DNA from: Sinomonas atrocyanea | GTDB taxonomy: Bacteria > Actinomycetota > Actinomycetes > Actinomycetales > Micrococcaceae | DNA length: 64,000 bases | Reading direction: 5' to 3' | NCBI RefSeq assembly: GCF_030811715.1 | Contig: NZ_JAUSRH010000003.1 | Coordinates: 434,001 to 498,000 of the forward strand | Part shown: piece after piece, positions 48,162 through 56,832 of the stretch | How the letters are laid out: each line of letters begins with the position of its first letter | Numbering within the stretch: the first letter of the stretch is position 1 | Made by a program: the position numbers and the translations under genes | Notes under the pieces: generated by a model | What the model was told of the DNA's origin: nothing | The model's input: the letters and a program-made list of their open reading frames with translations, nothing else | Databases searched by the model: none

Positions 48162-49802
48162 TCAGGCCGCTGACGCCCCGGCGGAGAAGGCATCGCTGCG
48201 GAACAGCTGGCGCCCCTCGTGCACCGTGAGGAGGCAATCGGGCAGGTGCTCGGTGTCCAGTGCAGGAAGGAGGGGCGTGCGGGCCCGGGGATCGGTGCTC
48301 CAGGCCTGCACCCGCTCGTCCGCGACCTGCACCATCAGCTCGTCTGCGCGCCATACTGCGAAGCTCGCCGGTGCGCCCGGGACGAGCTGGCCCATGAGCG
48401 GGTTGGGGTGCCTCGCGGCCCTCCATCCCGAGCGCGTGTGCCCGAGGAACGCCGCGCGGGCGGAGATCCGCTGCGAGGGGTCCGAGTGCGTCAGGCACGC
48501 GCGCACGCTCTCCCAGGGGGAGAGTGCGCAGACCGGCGAGTCGGACCCGAAGGCCAGGGGGACGCCGGCGGAGTAGAAGCGGATGAACGGGTTCATCCCC
48601 GCCCGGCGTGTGCCGAGGCGCTGCTCGTAGAGGCCGCCGGGATGGCCCCAGGCTGCATCGAAGAGGGGCTGGGCGCTCACCGTGACGGCGTACTCGGCGA
48701 GGGCTGCAGCCTCGGCATCGCCGGCCATCTCGACATGCTCGAGCCGGTGTCCGGCCGCGCGGACGGCGTGCTTGCCGACCCGCTCCGACGCGAGGCGGAG
48801 GCCTTCGAGCGCGAGCTGCAGGCCGGCGTCGCCGATCACGTGGAAGCCGCCCTGGACGCCGATCTCCGACAGCGCCGCGAGGTGGGCCCCGACCTGCTCG
48901 GCCGTCAGGAACGCCGTGCCGCGGTGGCCGGGAGCGTCGTCGTAGTCGGCGCTCAGGAGCGCGGTCCGGCTGCCGATCGAGCCGTCGATGTTCAGGTCGC
49001 CGGCCAGGCCGCGCACCGGGACACCGAGGCCGTCGAGGACCGCACGGGCCTCCTCCGCAGAGGAAACCTGCTGGCCCCAGTAGGCCATCACCTCCGGTTC
49101 GGCGGCGGCATTCCGGCCGAGCAGGAGCCTCAGGTCCTCGAGCCCGCCCAGCTGCGGTGCGGCCTGCTCGACCAGCGCAACATAGCCCCGGGACGCGGCG
49201 TGGCGCAGCGCCAGCCCGTGCAGGCGCCCCAGTTCCTCGGGAGCAACCGGGCGGGTCTCGGCGCGGGCGGCGTGGAGCGCGTCGCCGACCACCCGGGGTG
49301 CCTCTCCGGGAGCAGCGTCTGCCCCCGCCCCGCCGGCGAGGTCCGCGGACACGAGCGCCGAGTGGACGTCCACCCGGGTGAGGAACGTCCGCCGCCCGCC
49401 GGCGGCCCGCGCGAGCTGCCCGGCGCTCGGCAGCGTGGGGTCGGCCCAGCGGGACTCGTCCCAGCCGTGGCCCCGGAGCACCGCATCGGCGGGCAGTCCG
49501 TCCGCCGCACGCGCCACGGCGTCGAGGAGGTCCGCCGCGGATGCGACCGTGGAGAGGTCGAGCGAGGAGAGCGCGAGGCCGGTGTCCGTGACGTGCACAT
49601 GCGAGTCCACGAAGCCCGGCGCCACGAGCCCTCCGTCGAGGTCCACCACTGTCATCCGGTCGTCGACGAGGGAGGCCGCGGCCTGCTCGGAGCCGACCCA
49701 CGCGACGGTCCCGCCGTCCACCAGCATCGCCGAGGCGAAGGGGTCGGCGGCGGAGTAGACGGAGCCGTTGCGGTAGAGGGTGAGCGCGCGCTCGTCGGGC
49801 AT
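48162..49802 (-). CDS. Amidohydrolase, YtcJ-like (Amidohydro_3)
   Basis: The 546-residue product has the amidohydrolase metal motif DSHVHVTDTG after LDGGLVAPGFV, then HVIGDAG, RLEHVEM and FGSDSPV for further ligands. The subgroup covers mostly uncharacterised exoenzyme-like hydrolases of imides or N-substituted amides. The ATG at 49802 follows AAGGGGAT; an ATG six codons earlier would include that site. It is the last gene of the minus-strand block, after the helicase. Confidence 0.9.
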   Translation of the reverse strand: MPDERALTLYRNGSVYSAADPFASAMLVDGGTVAWVGSEQAAASLVDDRMTVVDLDGGLVAPGFVDSHVHVTDTGLALSSLDLSTVASAADLLDAVARAADGLPADAVLRGHGWDESRWADPTLPSAGQLARAAGGRRTFLTRVDVHSALVSADLAGGAGADAAPGEAPRVVGDALHAARAETRPVAPEELGRLHGLALRHAASRGYVALVEQAAPQLGGLEDLRLLLGRNAAAEPEVMAYWGQQVSSAEEARAVLDGLGVPVRGLAGDLNIDGSIGSRTALLSADYDDAPGHRGTAFLTAEQVGAHLAALSEIGVQGGFHVIGDAGLQLALEGLRLASERVGKHAVRAAGHRLEHVEMAGDAEAAALAEYAVTVSAQPLFDAAWGHPGGLYEQRLGTRRAGMNPFIRFYSAGVPLAFGSDSPVCALSPWESVRACLTHSDPSQRISARAAFLGHTRSGWRAARHPNPLMGQLVPGAPASFAVWRADELMVQVADERVQAWSTDPRARTPLLPALDTEHLPDCLLTVHEGRQLFRSDAFSAGASAA

Positions 49803-49850
49803 GGATGGATCCCCTTGCATCGTTCGCGGTGTCCTTGGTCGTGAGGTGTT

Positions 49851-52805
49851 CTAGTCGGAGAGGCTCGAGTACGCGACCACACCGCGCCGCAGGAGCCCGA
49901 TCGCCTCGTGGCACAGCCGCGAGATCCGCCGGTCGGTCCCGGGCACATCGGCGAGCTGGTCGAGCAGGTCGATGACCTGGCGGACCCACCGCACGAAGTC
50001 GCCCGCCGCCAGCTCGGTGCCCGAGAGGACATTCTGCAGCTCCCGGCCGCGGGCCCACTTGTAGATGGGCCAGACGAGTCCGAACTCCGGCTCGGACGTG
50101 CGCGGCAGCCGGTGCTGCTCCTCGGCGTCCTCGAGCTGGGACCACTCCCGCAGCACGACGTCGACGGCGACGTCGAGGGAGATGCTGGGCATCTTGGGCG
50201 TGAGGCCCCCCTCCTCGCGCTTGGCCTGGTATACGAGGATGCTCACGAGCGCGGCGAGCTCGGCGGCGTCCACGTCCTCGAAGGCGCCCTCGCGCAGCGA
50301 GAGGGCGGTGAGCATGTCCTTGTCGCCGTAGATGCGCCGCAGCTGCTGCCCGAAGGGGGTGACCTCGGGCCCCGCCGCGCCCTGGGCCAGCGCGCCGTAG
50401 GACTCGAGGACGTCGCACACCCGGTCGAAGGTCTTGGCGATCGTGTTGGTGCGGCCCTGGATCTGCTCGACGAGGCGATCGGTCTCGCGGCGGAGCTTGA
50501 TCCAGCGCTCGGCCCAGCGGGCGTGGTCCTCGCGTTCGGCGCAGCCGTGGCACGGATGGGTGCGGAGCTGGCGGCGCAGGTCGGTGATGCGCTTCTCGGT
50601 GTCCTGGTAGCCGCCCGCGAACGCGAAGTCCCTGCGGGACCGTCGCCCCTGGGCGCCCGCGTCGGGGCCCTCGAGGCGTGCCCGTTCGGTCGCGTGCCGC
50701 AGGGACGCAGCGAGGTCGCGGCGGTCCTTGGGCCTCTTCGCGTCGAAGTGCTTCGGGATCCGGATCCGCGCGATCGGCTCGAGGGGACCGTCGACGTCGT
50801 GCAGGCCGATGCGGCGGATGTTCCGGTCGAAGGTGAGGACCTGCGGCCTCGGCTCCCGGCCGTTCGGGTCCGAGGTGAGCACCACCGCGCTCCCGGCGAG
50901 CCGCCCCTGCCCGATCTCCACGACGTCACCCGGCGCGAGGCGGGCGAGCGAGTCCACGGTCATGGACCGCCGGGCGCGCCCCGCCTGGCGGGAAGCGGCC
51001 TTCTCGGCCTCGGAGAGCTCATGCCGAATCCTCGAGTACTCGCCGAAGTCCCCGAGATGGCACGTCATGGCCTTCTCGTAGCCGGCGAGTGACTCCTCGC
51101 GGCTGCGCACCTGCCGGGCGAGGCCGACCACCGAGCGGTCCGCCTGGAACTGGGCAAAGGAGCTCTCGAGGATCTCGCGCGCCCGCTCCCGGCCGAACTG
51201 GGCCACGAGGTTGATGCTCATGTTGTAGGTCGGCCGGAAGCTCGAGTTCAGCGGGTACGTGCGGCGCGAGGCGAGGCCCGCGAGGGCGGAGGGATCGAGC
51301 CCCGGGCGCCACTGGACGACCGCGTGCCCCTCGACGTCGATCCCGCGCCGGCCGGCCCGGCCGGTGAGCTGGGTGTACTCCCCCGCGGTGATGTCGACGT
51401 GGGCCTCACCGTTGAACTTCTCGAGCTTCTCGATGAGCACGCTCTTCGCAGGCATGTTGATGCCGAGGGCGAGGGTCTCCGTCGCGAACACGACCTTCAC
51501 GAGCCCGGCGGCGAACAGCTTCTCGACGGTCTCCTTGAAGGTCGGCAGGAGGCCGGCATGGTGGGCGGCCAGGCCCCGCTGGAGCCCCTCCCGCCAGGCC
51601 CAGAAGCCCAGCACGGGGAGGTCGGCGGACGGTATGTCGACGGCGGCGGCGTCCACCGCCGCGGTGATCTCAGCCTTCTCGGCGGGGGTCGTCAGGTCCA
51701 GGCCCGCGTCGAGGCACTGCTGCACGGCGGCGTCGCATCCTGCCCGGGAGAAGATGAAGTCGATGGCCGGCAGCAGGCCGCGGCGCTCCAACGCCTGCAC
51801 CATCTGCGGGCGGCTCGCCCGCGTTCCGGGAAGGGGCGGCGCGTCGCCGGGCCGGCCGGCGCGCGGGGACTGCTTCTCGCCCCGCTGGCGCTCCTCGCGG
51901 CGGCGCGCGCGGCCGCCGTGCCCGAACCGGCCGCGGTAGAGCTGCTGGGACTCCCGGCGGCCCAGCTCGACCAGCTCGGGGTTGACCGCAGTGAGCTCGG
52001 AGACGCTCGCCTCGGCGCGCGGCGCCGCGGACGGCGGGGACGACGGGGGTTCGCCCTCGCCGCCGGTGTCGCGGTCATGGACGTCGGCGAGGGCCTCGAA
52101 CGACTGCCGCGTGGCGAACAGGTCCACGAGCTGTCGCCCCACGAGGACGTGCTGCCAGAGCGGGACGGGCCGGTGTTCGGAGACCACGATCTCGGTCTCG
52201 CCGCGGACCGTGTCGAGCCATGCGCCGAATTCCTCGGCGTTGGAGACGGTGGCGCTGAGGGAGACGAGCCGGACGTCCCGCGGGAGGTGGATGATGACTT
52301 CTTCCCACACGGCGCCGCGGAAGCGGTCGGCGAGGTAGTGGACCTCGTCCATCACCACGTAGCCGAGGCCCGCGAGGGTGTCGGAGTCCGCGTAGAGCAT
52401 GTTCCGCAGGACCTCGGTGGTCATCACCACGACGGGGGCCTCGCCATTGATGGTCGTGTCCCCGGTGAGGAGGCCGACCCGCTCCACGCCGTGGATGGCG
52501 CACAGCTCCGCGTACTTCTGGTTCGACAGCGCCTTGATCGGCGTCGTGTAGAACGCCTTCAGGCCCTGCCGGAGGGCCAGGTGGATCGCGAACTCGCCGA
52601 CGATGGTCTTGCCGGCGCCGGTCGGTGCCGCGACGAGGACGCCGCGCCCTGCCTCGAGTGCTCGGCACGCCTCGATCTGGAACGGATCGAGCGGGAAGGC
52701 CACCGTGGCGGCGAAGGCTCCCAGTTCGGTCTTGGCCAACGCCCTCCGCCTCGCGTCCGCGGCGTAGCGTTCGGCCGGTGACATGCTCTCGGCGGGGGTG
52801 GACAT
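49851..52805 (-). CDS. SKI2/Mtr4-type DEVH-box helicase (HelY-like)
   Basis: The 984-residue product is a superfamily 2 helicase: motif I APTGAGKT, motif II MDEVHYLADRFRG, SLSATVSN, then the second RecA domain with ATETLALGINMPAKSV and QLTGRAGRRGID. A C-terminal DSHCT-like region follows. Actinobacterial HelY proteins of this type may act in RNA decay or processing; the role is not established. A low-complexity charged insertion sits in the middle (about 250-330). TAGGCT (52812-52817, complement) is exactly six bases before the ATG. Confidence 0.93.
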   Translation of the reverse strand: MSTPAESMSPAERYAADARRRALAKTELGAFAATVAFPLDPFQIEACRALEAGRGVLVAAPTGAGKTIVGEFAIHLALRQGLKAFYTTPIKALSNQKYAELCAIHGVERVGLLTGDTTINGEAPVVVMTTEVLRNMLYADSDTLAGLGYVVMDEVHYLADRFRGAVWEEVIIHLPRDVRLVSLSATVSNAEEFGAWLDTVRGETEIVVSEHRPVPLWQHVLVGRQLVDLFATRQSFEALADVHDRDTGGEGEPPSSPPSAAPRAEASVSELTAVNPELVELGRRESQQLYRGRFGHGGRARRREERQRGEKQSPRAGRPGDAPPLPGTRASRPQMVQALERRGLLPAIDFIFSRAGCDAAVQQCLDAGLDLTTPAEKAEITAAVDAAAVDIPSADLPVLGFWAWREGLQRGLAAHHAGLLPTFKETVEKLFAAGLVKVVFATETLALGINMPAKSVLIEKLEKFNGEAHVDITAGEYTQLTGRAGRRGIDVEGHAVVQWRPGLDPSALAGLASRRTYPLNSSFRPTYNMSINLVAQFGRERAREILESSFAQFQADRSVVGLARQVRSREESLAGYEKAMTCHLGDFGEYSRIRHELSEAEKAASRQAGRARRSMTVDSLARLAPGDVVEIGQGRLAGSAVVLTSDPNGREPRPQVLTFDRNIRRIGLHDVDGPLEPIARIRIPKHFDAKRPKDRRDLAASLRHATERARLEGPDAGAQGRRSRRDFAFAGGYQDTEKRITDLRRQLRTHPCHGCAEREDHARWAERWIKLRRETDRLVEQIQGRTNTIAKTFDRVCDVLESYGALAQGAAGPEVTPFGQQLRRIYGDKDMLTALSLREGAFEDVDAAELAALVSILVYQAKREEGGLTPKMPSISLDVAVDVVLREWSQLEDAEEQHRLPRTSEPEFGLVWPIYKWARGRELQNVLSGTELAAGDFVRWVRQVIDLLDQLADVPGTDRRISRLCHEAIGLLRRGVVAYSSLSD

Positions 52806-52833
52806 GGGTCCAGCCTAGTCCCCGCCCGCAGTG

Positions 52834-53670
52834 TCAGAGGTTCTCGAGGTCGGCCCGGGACGTCGGGGTGTCCGCGATGGCGTCCGTCTCCGCCGCCACC
52901 TTCTCGATGCGCCGGGCCCTGCGCCGGTCGTTGGCCATGCAGACCCCGATCGCGGCGAAGAACAGTCCCAGGAGCGGAATCGCGAGCATGAACATCGAGA
53001 TCGCGTCCGCCCCCGGCGCGGCCACCGCGGCGAGGACGAAGACGAGGAACACCGTGATGCGCCACGCCTTGAGGATGGTCCTGCCGGGCAGGATTCCGGC
53101 CATGTTCACGCCGACCAGGATGACCGGGACGAGGAACGCCACGCCGAGGAAGAGCAGCATGTGCGTGACGAAGTCGATGTACTCGCGCCCGTCGATCATG
53201 TTGGAGAAGCCCGCGGGGGTGAACTGGGTCAGCGCGCGCACCACCTGGGGAACGACCATCCACCCCACCCAGACCCCGGCGAGGAAGAGCGGCACCGCGG
53301 CGATCATGAAGCCGAGCGTGTACTTGCGCTCCTTGGGAGTCAGGCCGGGCATGATGAACGCCCAGACCTGGTAGATCCAGACCGGGCTGGAGATGACCAG
53401 GCCGATCTGGATGGCCAGCTGGAGCTTGAAGTCGAACGGCGAGGCGATGGTGGAGAAGTTGACCGACGAGAGCCCGCCGGTCTGGTGGGCGATGTTCTCG
53501 ACCGGCTTCTCGAGCTCCCGGAGGATGGGGTCGTACAGGAACCAGCCGCCGACCGCGCCGATGGCCACGCCGATGGCCGCCTTGATGAGCCTGTTCTTCA
53601 GCTCCCGAAGGTGCTCGAGCAGGGGCATCCGCCCCTCGGGGTTGGCCTTCCGCCCCTTCCCGGCGGCCAC
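52834..53670 (-). CDS. tatC: Twin-arginine translocase subunit TatC
   Basis: TatC is the signal-recognising core of the Tat exporter. The 278-residue product has six helices, with MPLLEHLRELKNRL at the N-terminus, FDFKLQLAIQIGLVISSPVWIYQVWAFIMPGLTPKERK and the conserved periplasmic F/P loops. A cytoplasmic C-terminal tail follows. The GTG starts one base after the tatA stop. One likely client in the window is the ASST-family protein. Confidence 0.96.
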   Translation of the reverse strand: MAAGKGRKANPEGRMPLLEHLRELKNRLIKAAIGVAIGAVGGWFLYDPILRELEKPVENIAHQTGGLSSVNFSTIASPFDFKLQLAIQIGLVISSPVWIYQVWAFIMPGLTPKERKYTLGFMIAAVPLFLAGVWVGWMVVPQVVRALTQFTPAGFSNMIDGREYIDFVTHMLLFLGVAFLVPVILVGVNMAGILPGRTILKAWRITVFLVFVLAAVAAPGADAISMFMLAIPLLGLFFAAIGVCMANDRRRARRIEKVAAETDAIADTPTSRADLENL

Positions 53671-53671
53671 C

Positions 53672-53950
53672 TCAGGCGTGCGAGGAAGGACCGGCGTCCC
53701 CGTCGGCCCGGCCAGCGCCCTTCGGCGGGATGACCTTGCCCTCGACGGGCTGCTCGGCGCCGGCCGTGGACTGGCCGGAAGCCGAGGTGTCCTTGCCGTC
53801 GTTCTTCATCTCCTTGACCTCGGACTTGAGGATGCGCATCGACTGCCCGAGGCTGCGCGCCATGGCCGGCAGCTTCGGAGCGGCGAACAGGAGCAGCGCC
53901 ACGATGATGATGATGACGATGGGCCAGGGGCCATCGAAGAGTCGTCCCAC
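53672..53950 (-). CDS. tatA: Twin-arginine translocase subunit TatA
   Basis: The 92-residue product has the short N-terminal membrane helix ([21 protein letters not shown]), then the amphipathic helix ([19 protein letters not shown]) and a disordered tail. TatA polymerises to open the pore for TatC-bound substrates. The GTG start has AAAGGA upstream. It lies 24 bases after a small membrane protein gene. Confidence 0.95.
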   Translation of the reverse strand: MGRLFDGPWPIVIIIIVALLLFAAPKLPAMARSLGQSMRILKSEVKEMKNDGKDTSASGQSTAGAEQPVEGKVIPPKGAGRADGDAGPSSHA

Positions 53951-53974
53951 GGGAATCCTTTCGTTGGTACAAGT

Positions 53975-54328
53975 CTAGTTGAGGCCGAGGTCGCGGAGGG
54001 ACTGCATCTGGCCCCGCTCGCGCCGTCGCGCGACACGCCGGTCGCGCCGGGCGAGGCGCCGCAGTTCGCGCCCCTGCTCGTACTCGAGGCGCATGCGGTC
54101 GGGGTCGGCGAACACAGCGCTGCCGGGAACACGCACGACGGCGGCGGGGCCGGCGTCGTCCGCCGTCTCACCTGCCGCGGGCCGCGCCGTGACCCGCTCG
54201 AGGTCCGCGGCGGCGCCGCGCACGACGGCCATCCCCTTGCGGAACAGGTAGATCCCGCCGAGCAGGAGGACAACGAGGGTGCAGGCCACCAGGGCCACCC
54301 AGATGAGGATCCACGACCACCACGGCAC
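53975..54328 (-). CDS. Small single-helix membrane protein, unknown function
   Basis: The 117-residue product starts with PWWSWILIWVALVACTLVVLLLGGIYLFRKG, a membrane helix, and continues with an acidic middle and a very basic tail (RRLARRDRRVARRRERG). I do not recognise a named family; similar proteins sit between pafC and tatA in related actinobacteria, by general knowledge. The GTG at 54328 lies seven bases after TAGGCT (54336-54341, complement), whose TAG is the stop codon of pafBC. Confidence 0.7.
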   Translation of the reverse strand: MPWWSWILIWVALVACTLVVLLLGGIYLFRKGMAVVRGAAADLERVTARPAAGETADDAGPAAVVRVPGSAVFADPDRMRLEYEQGRELRRLARRDRRVARRRERGQMQSLRDLGLN

Positions 54329-54338
54329 GGGATCCAGC

Positions 54339-56330
54339 CTATCGGGTCGTGGCAGCGGCCCCGTACAGGGCGAGGGCGCGGTCGAACCAGGCGCGCGCGG
54401 CATCGACGGCCGCGGGCGGGCCCTCCAGCGCGGCGGCGCCGCCGAACTGGGCGAGGAAGGAGGGCAGCCAGGCGAGGTCCAGGACGGTGAGGCGGACGCG
54501 GCGGCTTCCGTCCTCCAGGTCCCTGCCGTCGTGGGCGTCGAAGCTCGCCTCGGCCCAGCGCGCCTCCGGGGCGAGCCGTACGGTGACCTCGAGGTCGCTG
54601 GCCCGGCGCATGGACGGGGCCCCGTCCCCGGGCTCGAATCCCTCGGGGAGCGGCAGCGGCTCGGCCGCCTCCACGGCTTCGATGCGGTCGATGCGGAACA
54701 CGCGGCGGTCCCCGGCACGGTGGCAGTAGCTGTTGACGTACCAGCGGTCCGCGTCGGAGAAGACCCCGAGGGGGTTGATGAGCCGTTCCGTCACCTCGTC
54801 CTTGGTCGGGTTGAGGTAGCGGAGCCGGAGCGTGCGGCCGGCGAGGGCCGCCTCCGCGAGCACCGGGACGAGGTCGGCATTGTGCTGGGGCTCGGACCTC
54901 AGGTCCACCTCCGGCAGGCCCCGGCCCCCCTCGACTGCTGCCGCGCCGACCCTGTCGGCGAGCCGCAGGATGGCCTCGGCCGACGCCGCATCGGCGAGCG
55001 GCAGGAGGGCCTTGAGCCCCAGCTGGAGCGCCACCGCCTCGCCGGGGCTGAGCCGGCGGGGGCGCGAGAGCTCCTCGGCGTTCGCGACCGTCACCACGTC
55101 CTCGTCCACCGAGATCTCGATGTAGCTCTGGAAGCCCGCGGAGTCGATGGGCCCGGCGTCCCGCAGGAGCTCGAGCTCGCGCAGCACGGCCTTCCTCGTC
55201 AGCCCGAACTCCTCGGCGATCTCCTGCACGGTGACGGGACCCGAGAGGAGGAACGGCACGAGGTCCATGAGCCGTTCGAGACGCTCTTGGCCCGTGGTGA
55301 TCCGCCGGCCCGGCTTCTGCCCGGGCGTCTCGGCCGCTCCCGCCGATCCGATGGCCTCGCGGGCACCGCGCAGGCGGCCGAGGACCTCGGCGACGAGGTC
55401 CTCGGGGGCGAGGACCTTCACGGCGTCGCCGAATCCCGCGAGCCGCTCGGCGGCGACGGAGACGTCGCGGAACGTGTATTCGCCGGAGTCCCAGCCGGGC
55501 GGCCCGGCGCCGGCGGGCTCCCAGTGGCGGCGGAGGTCGAGCGCGCGGTCTTCGGCGATGAGGAGGCCCGCGCGCCGCTCGGCGAGGGCATCGAACCCGT
55601 TGAGGGCGTCCCGGACGGCTCCCTCGCTGGGCGGTTCGAAGCTGCCCGGCTCGCCCACGGTGACGGCGCCGTGGATGCGGGAGAGCCGGAAGACGCGCAG
55701 GCCGCCGCGGTCCAGGTCGTTGCCGGCCAGGTACCACTGGCCGTAGCGCTGGCCGAGCCCCCACGGCTGGACCCGGCGCCGGCGGGTCTCGCCGGTGCTG
55801 GTCGCGTGGTAGTCGAACGTGACCTCCGCGCCGCGCGCCGCCGCGTCGGTCAGGGCCACCCAGTGGGTGTCGAGCCGCACCCGGGGCTGCATCTGGGACG
55901 GCGGGGTTTCGGGCAGTGCGCCTGCGGCCTCGAGCCGGCGCAGCGCGCGCTGCGCATCGGCGCCGGCCACCGCGTCGTCGCACGCGAGGGCGGCGAGGGC
56001 CAGCCACGTGGACTCTTCCGCGCTGAAGCGCTGGGGAGGCAGCCGGAAGCCCGCGGGGTCGATCCGGTACTTGGCGACCTCCTCGTCGCTCTCCATGCGC
56101 TCGTAGCCGACTTCCTCGACGATGACGGCGCCCATGGCGCGGAGATCGGCCTTGTCGCGCTCGAACTTGCGCAGCACGGCCTCGGTGTCGGGGTCGGCGC
56201 CTGCGGCGTCCCCGGAGGGGGCGGTATGCCCGTAGACGTCGCGCAGGATCCTCTCGCGGGAGATCCCGAGCTCGGTGTGGAGCAGGGCGATGAGGAGGTT
56301 CAGCAGGCGCGAGGTCTTGGCTTCGGACAC
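54339..56330 (-). CDS. pafBC: Fused PafB-PafC WYL-domain transcriptional activator
   Basis: PafBC activates DNA-damage genes independently of LexA in actinobacteria. Elsewhere PafB and PafC are separate proteins of about 330 residues; here one 663-residue chain holds both. The first half has a helix-turn-helix (1-60) and a WYL domain (VTFDYHATSTGETRRRRVQPWGL). The second has a helix-turn-helix around LERLMDLVPFLLSGPVTVQEIAEEFGLTRKAV and a WYL domain (LRLRYLNPTKDEVTERLINPLGVF). TAGGCT (56337-56342, complement) is six bases before the GTG start. Confidence 0.93.
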   Translation of the reverse strand: MSEAKTSRLLNLLIALLHTELGISRERILRDVYGHTAPSGDAAGADPDTEAVLRKFERDKADLRAMGAVIVEEVGYERMESDEEVAKYRIDPAGFRLPPQRFSAEESTWLALAALACDDAVAGADAQRALRRLEAAGALPETPPSQMQPRVRLDTHWVALTDAAARGAEVTFDYHATSTGETRRRRVQPWGLGQRYGQWYLAGNDLDRGGLRVFRLSRIHGAVTVGEPGSFEPPSEGAVRDALNGFDALAERRAGLLIAEDRALDLRRHWEPAGAGPPGWDSGEYTFRDVSVAAERLAGFGDAVKVLAPEDLVAEVLGRLRGAREAIGSAGAAETPGQKPGRRITTGQERLERLMDLVPFLLSGPVTVQEIAEEFGLTRKAVLRELELLRDAGPIDSAGFQSYIEISVDEDVVTVANAEELSRPRRLSPGEAVALQLGLKALLPLADAASAEAILRLADRVGAAAVEGGRGLPEVDLRSEPQHNADLVPVLAEAALAGRTLRLRYLNPTKDEVTERLINPLGVFSDADRWYVNSYCHRAGDRRVFRIDRIEAVEAAEPLPLPEGFEPGDGAPSMRRASDLEVTVRLAPEARWAEASFDAHDGRDLEDGSRRVRLTVLDLAWLPSFLAQFGGAAALEGPPAAVDAARAWFDRALALYGAAATTR

Positions 56331-56350
56331 ATCAAGAGCCTAGACCGAAA

Positions 56351-56384
56351 CGGGCGGCGACCAGCCCAGGCTGGTCGCCGCCCG
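56351..56384. terminator. Terminator of the FKBP gene unit
   Basis: Perfect 16-base arms (56351-56366 and 56369-56384) with only CA between them, placed between the FKBP stop and the pafBC promoter. It separates the two transcription units. Confidence 0.8.
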
Positions 56385-56409
56385 CAGTGCGTGCGCGAAG
56401 TCGGTCGGG

Positions 56410-56805
56410 TCAGCGGACGCCGACGAGGTCGACGACGAAGATGAGGGCCTCGTTCGGCTTGATGGCCCCGCCGGCGCCGCGGGAACCGTAGGCGAGGTCG
56501 GAGGGGATCTCGAGGCGGCGGCGGCCGCCGACCTTCATGCCGAGGAGCCCCTGGTCCCAGCCCTGGATGACCTGGCCGACGCCGACGCGGAAGTCGAGCG
56601 GGGTGCCGCGGTTCCACGAGGCGTCGAACTCCTCGCCGGTGGACCAGGCCACGCCGACGTAGTGGGTCGAGACTGTGTCCCCCGCGACGACCTCCCGGCC
56701 GTCACCTTCGATGAGGTCGATGATCGTCAGCTCGGTCGGGGTGTCGCCCTCCGGGAACTCGATCTCGGGCTTGCTGCGGTCGTACTGGCGCTGTCCGAAG
56801 GACAT
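56410..56805 (-). CDS. FKBP-type peptidyl-prolyl isomerase, cytoplasmic
   Basis: The 131-residue product is a single FKBP domain: VAGDTVSTHYVGVAWSTGEEFDASW, VIQGWDQGLLGMKVGGRRRLEIPSDLAYG and the final VVDLVGVR. It catalyses proline isomerisation during folding. AGGAGG precedes the ATG. It follows the FKBP lipoprotein gene by 27 bases, so the two are probably co-transcribed. Confidence 0.93.
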   Translation of the reverse strand: MSFGQRQYDRSKPEIEFPEGDTPTELTIIDLIEGDGREVVAGDTVSTHYVGVAWSTGEEFDASWNRGTPLDFRVGVGQVIQGWDQGLLGMKVGGRRRLEIPSDLAYGSRGAGGAIKPNEALIFVVDLVGVR

Positions 56806-56832
56806 GGTGCCTCCTGAAGTGGATGTGGTGGG

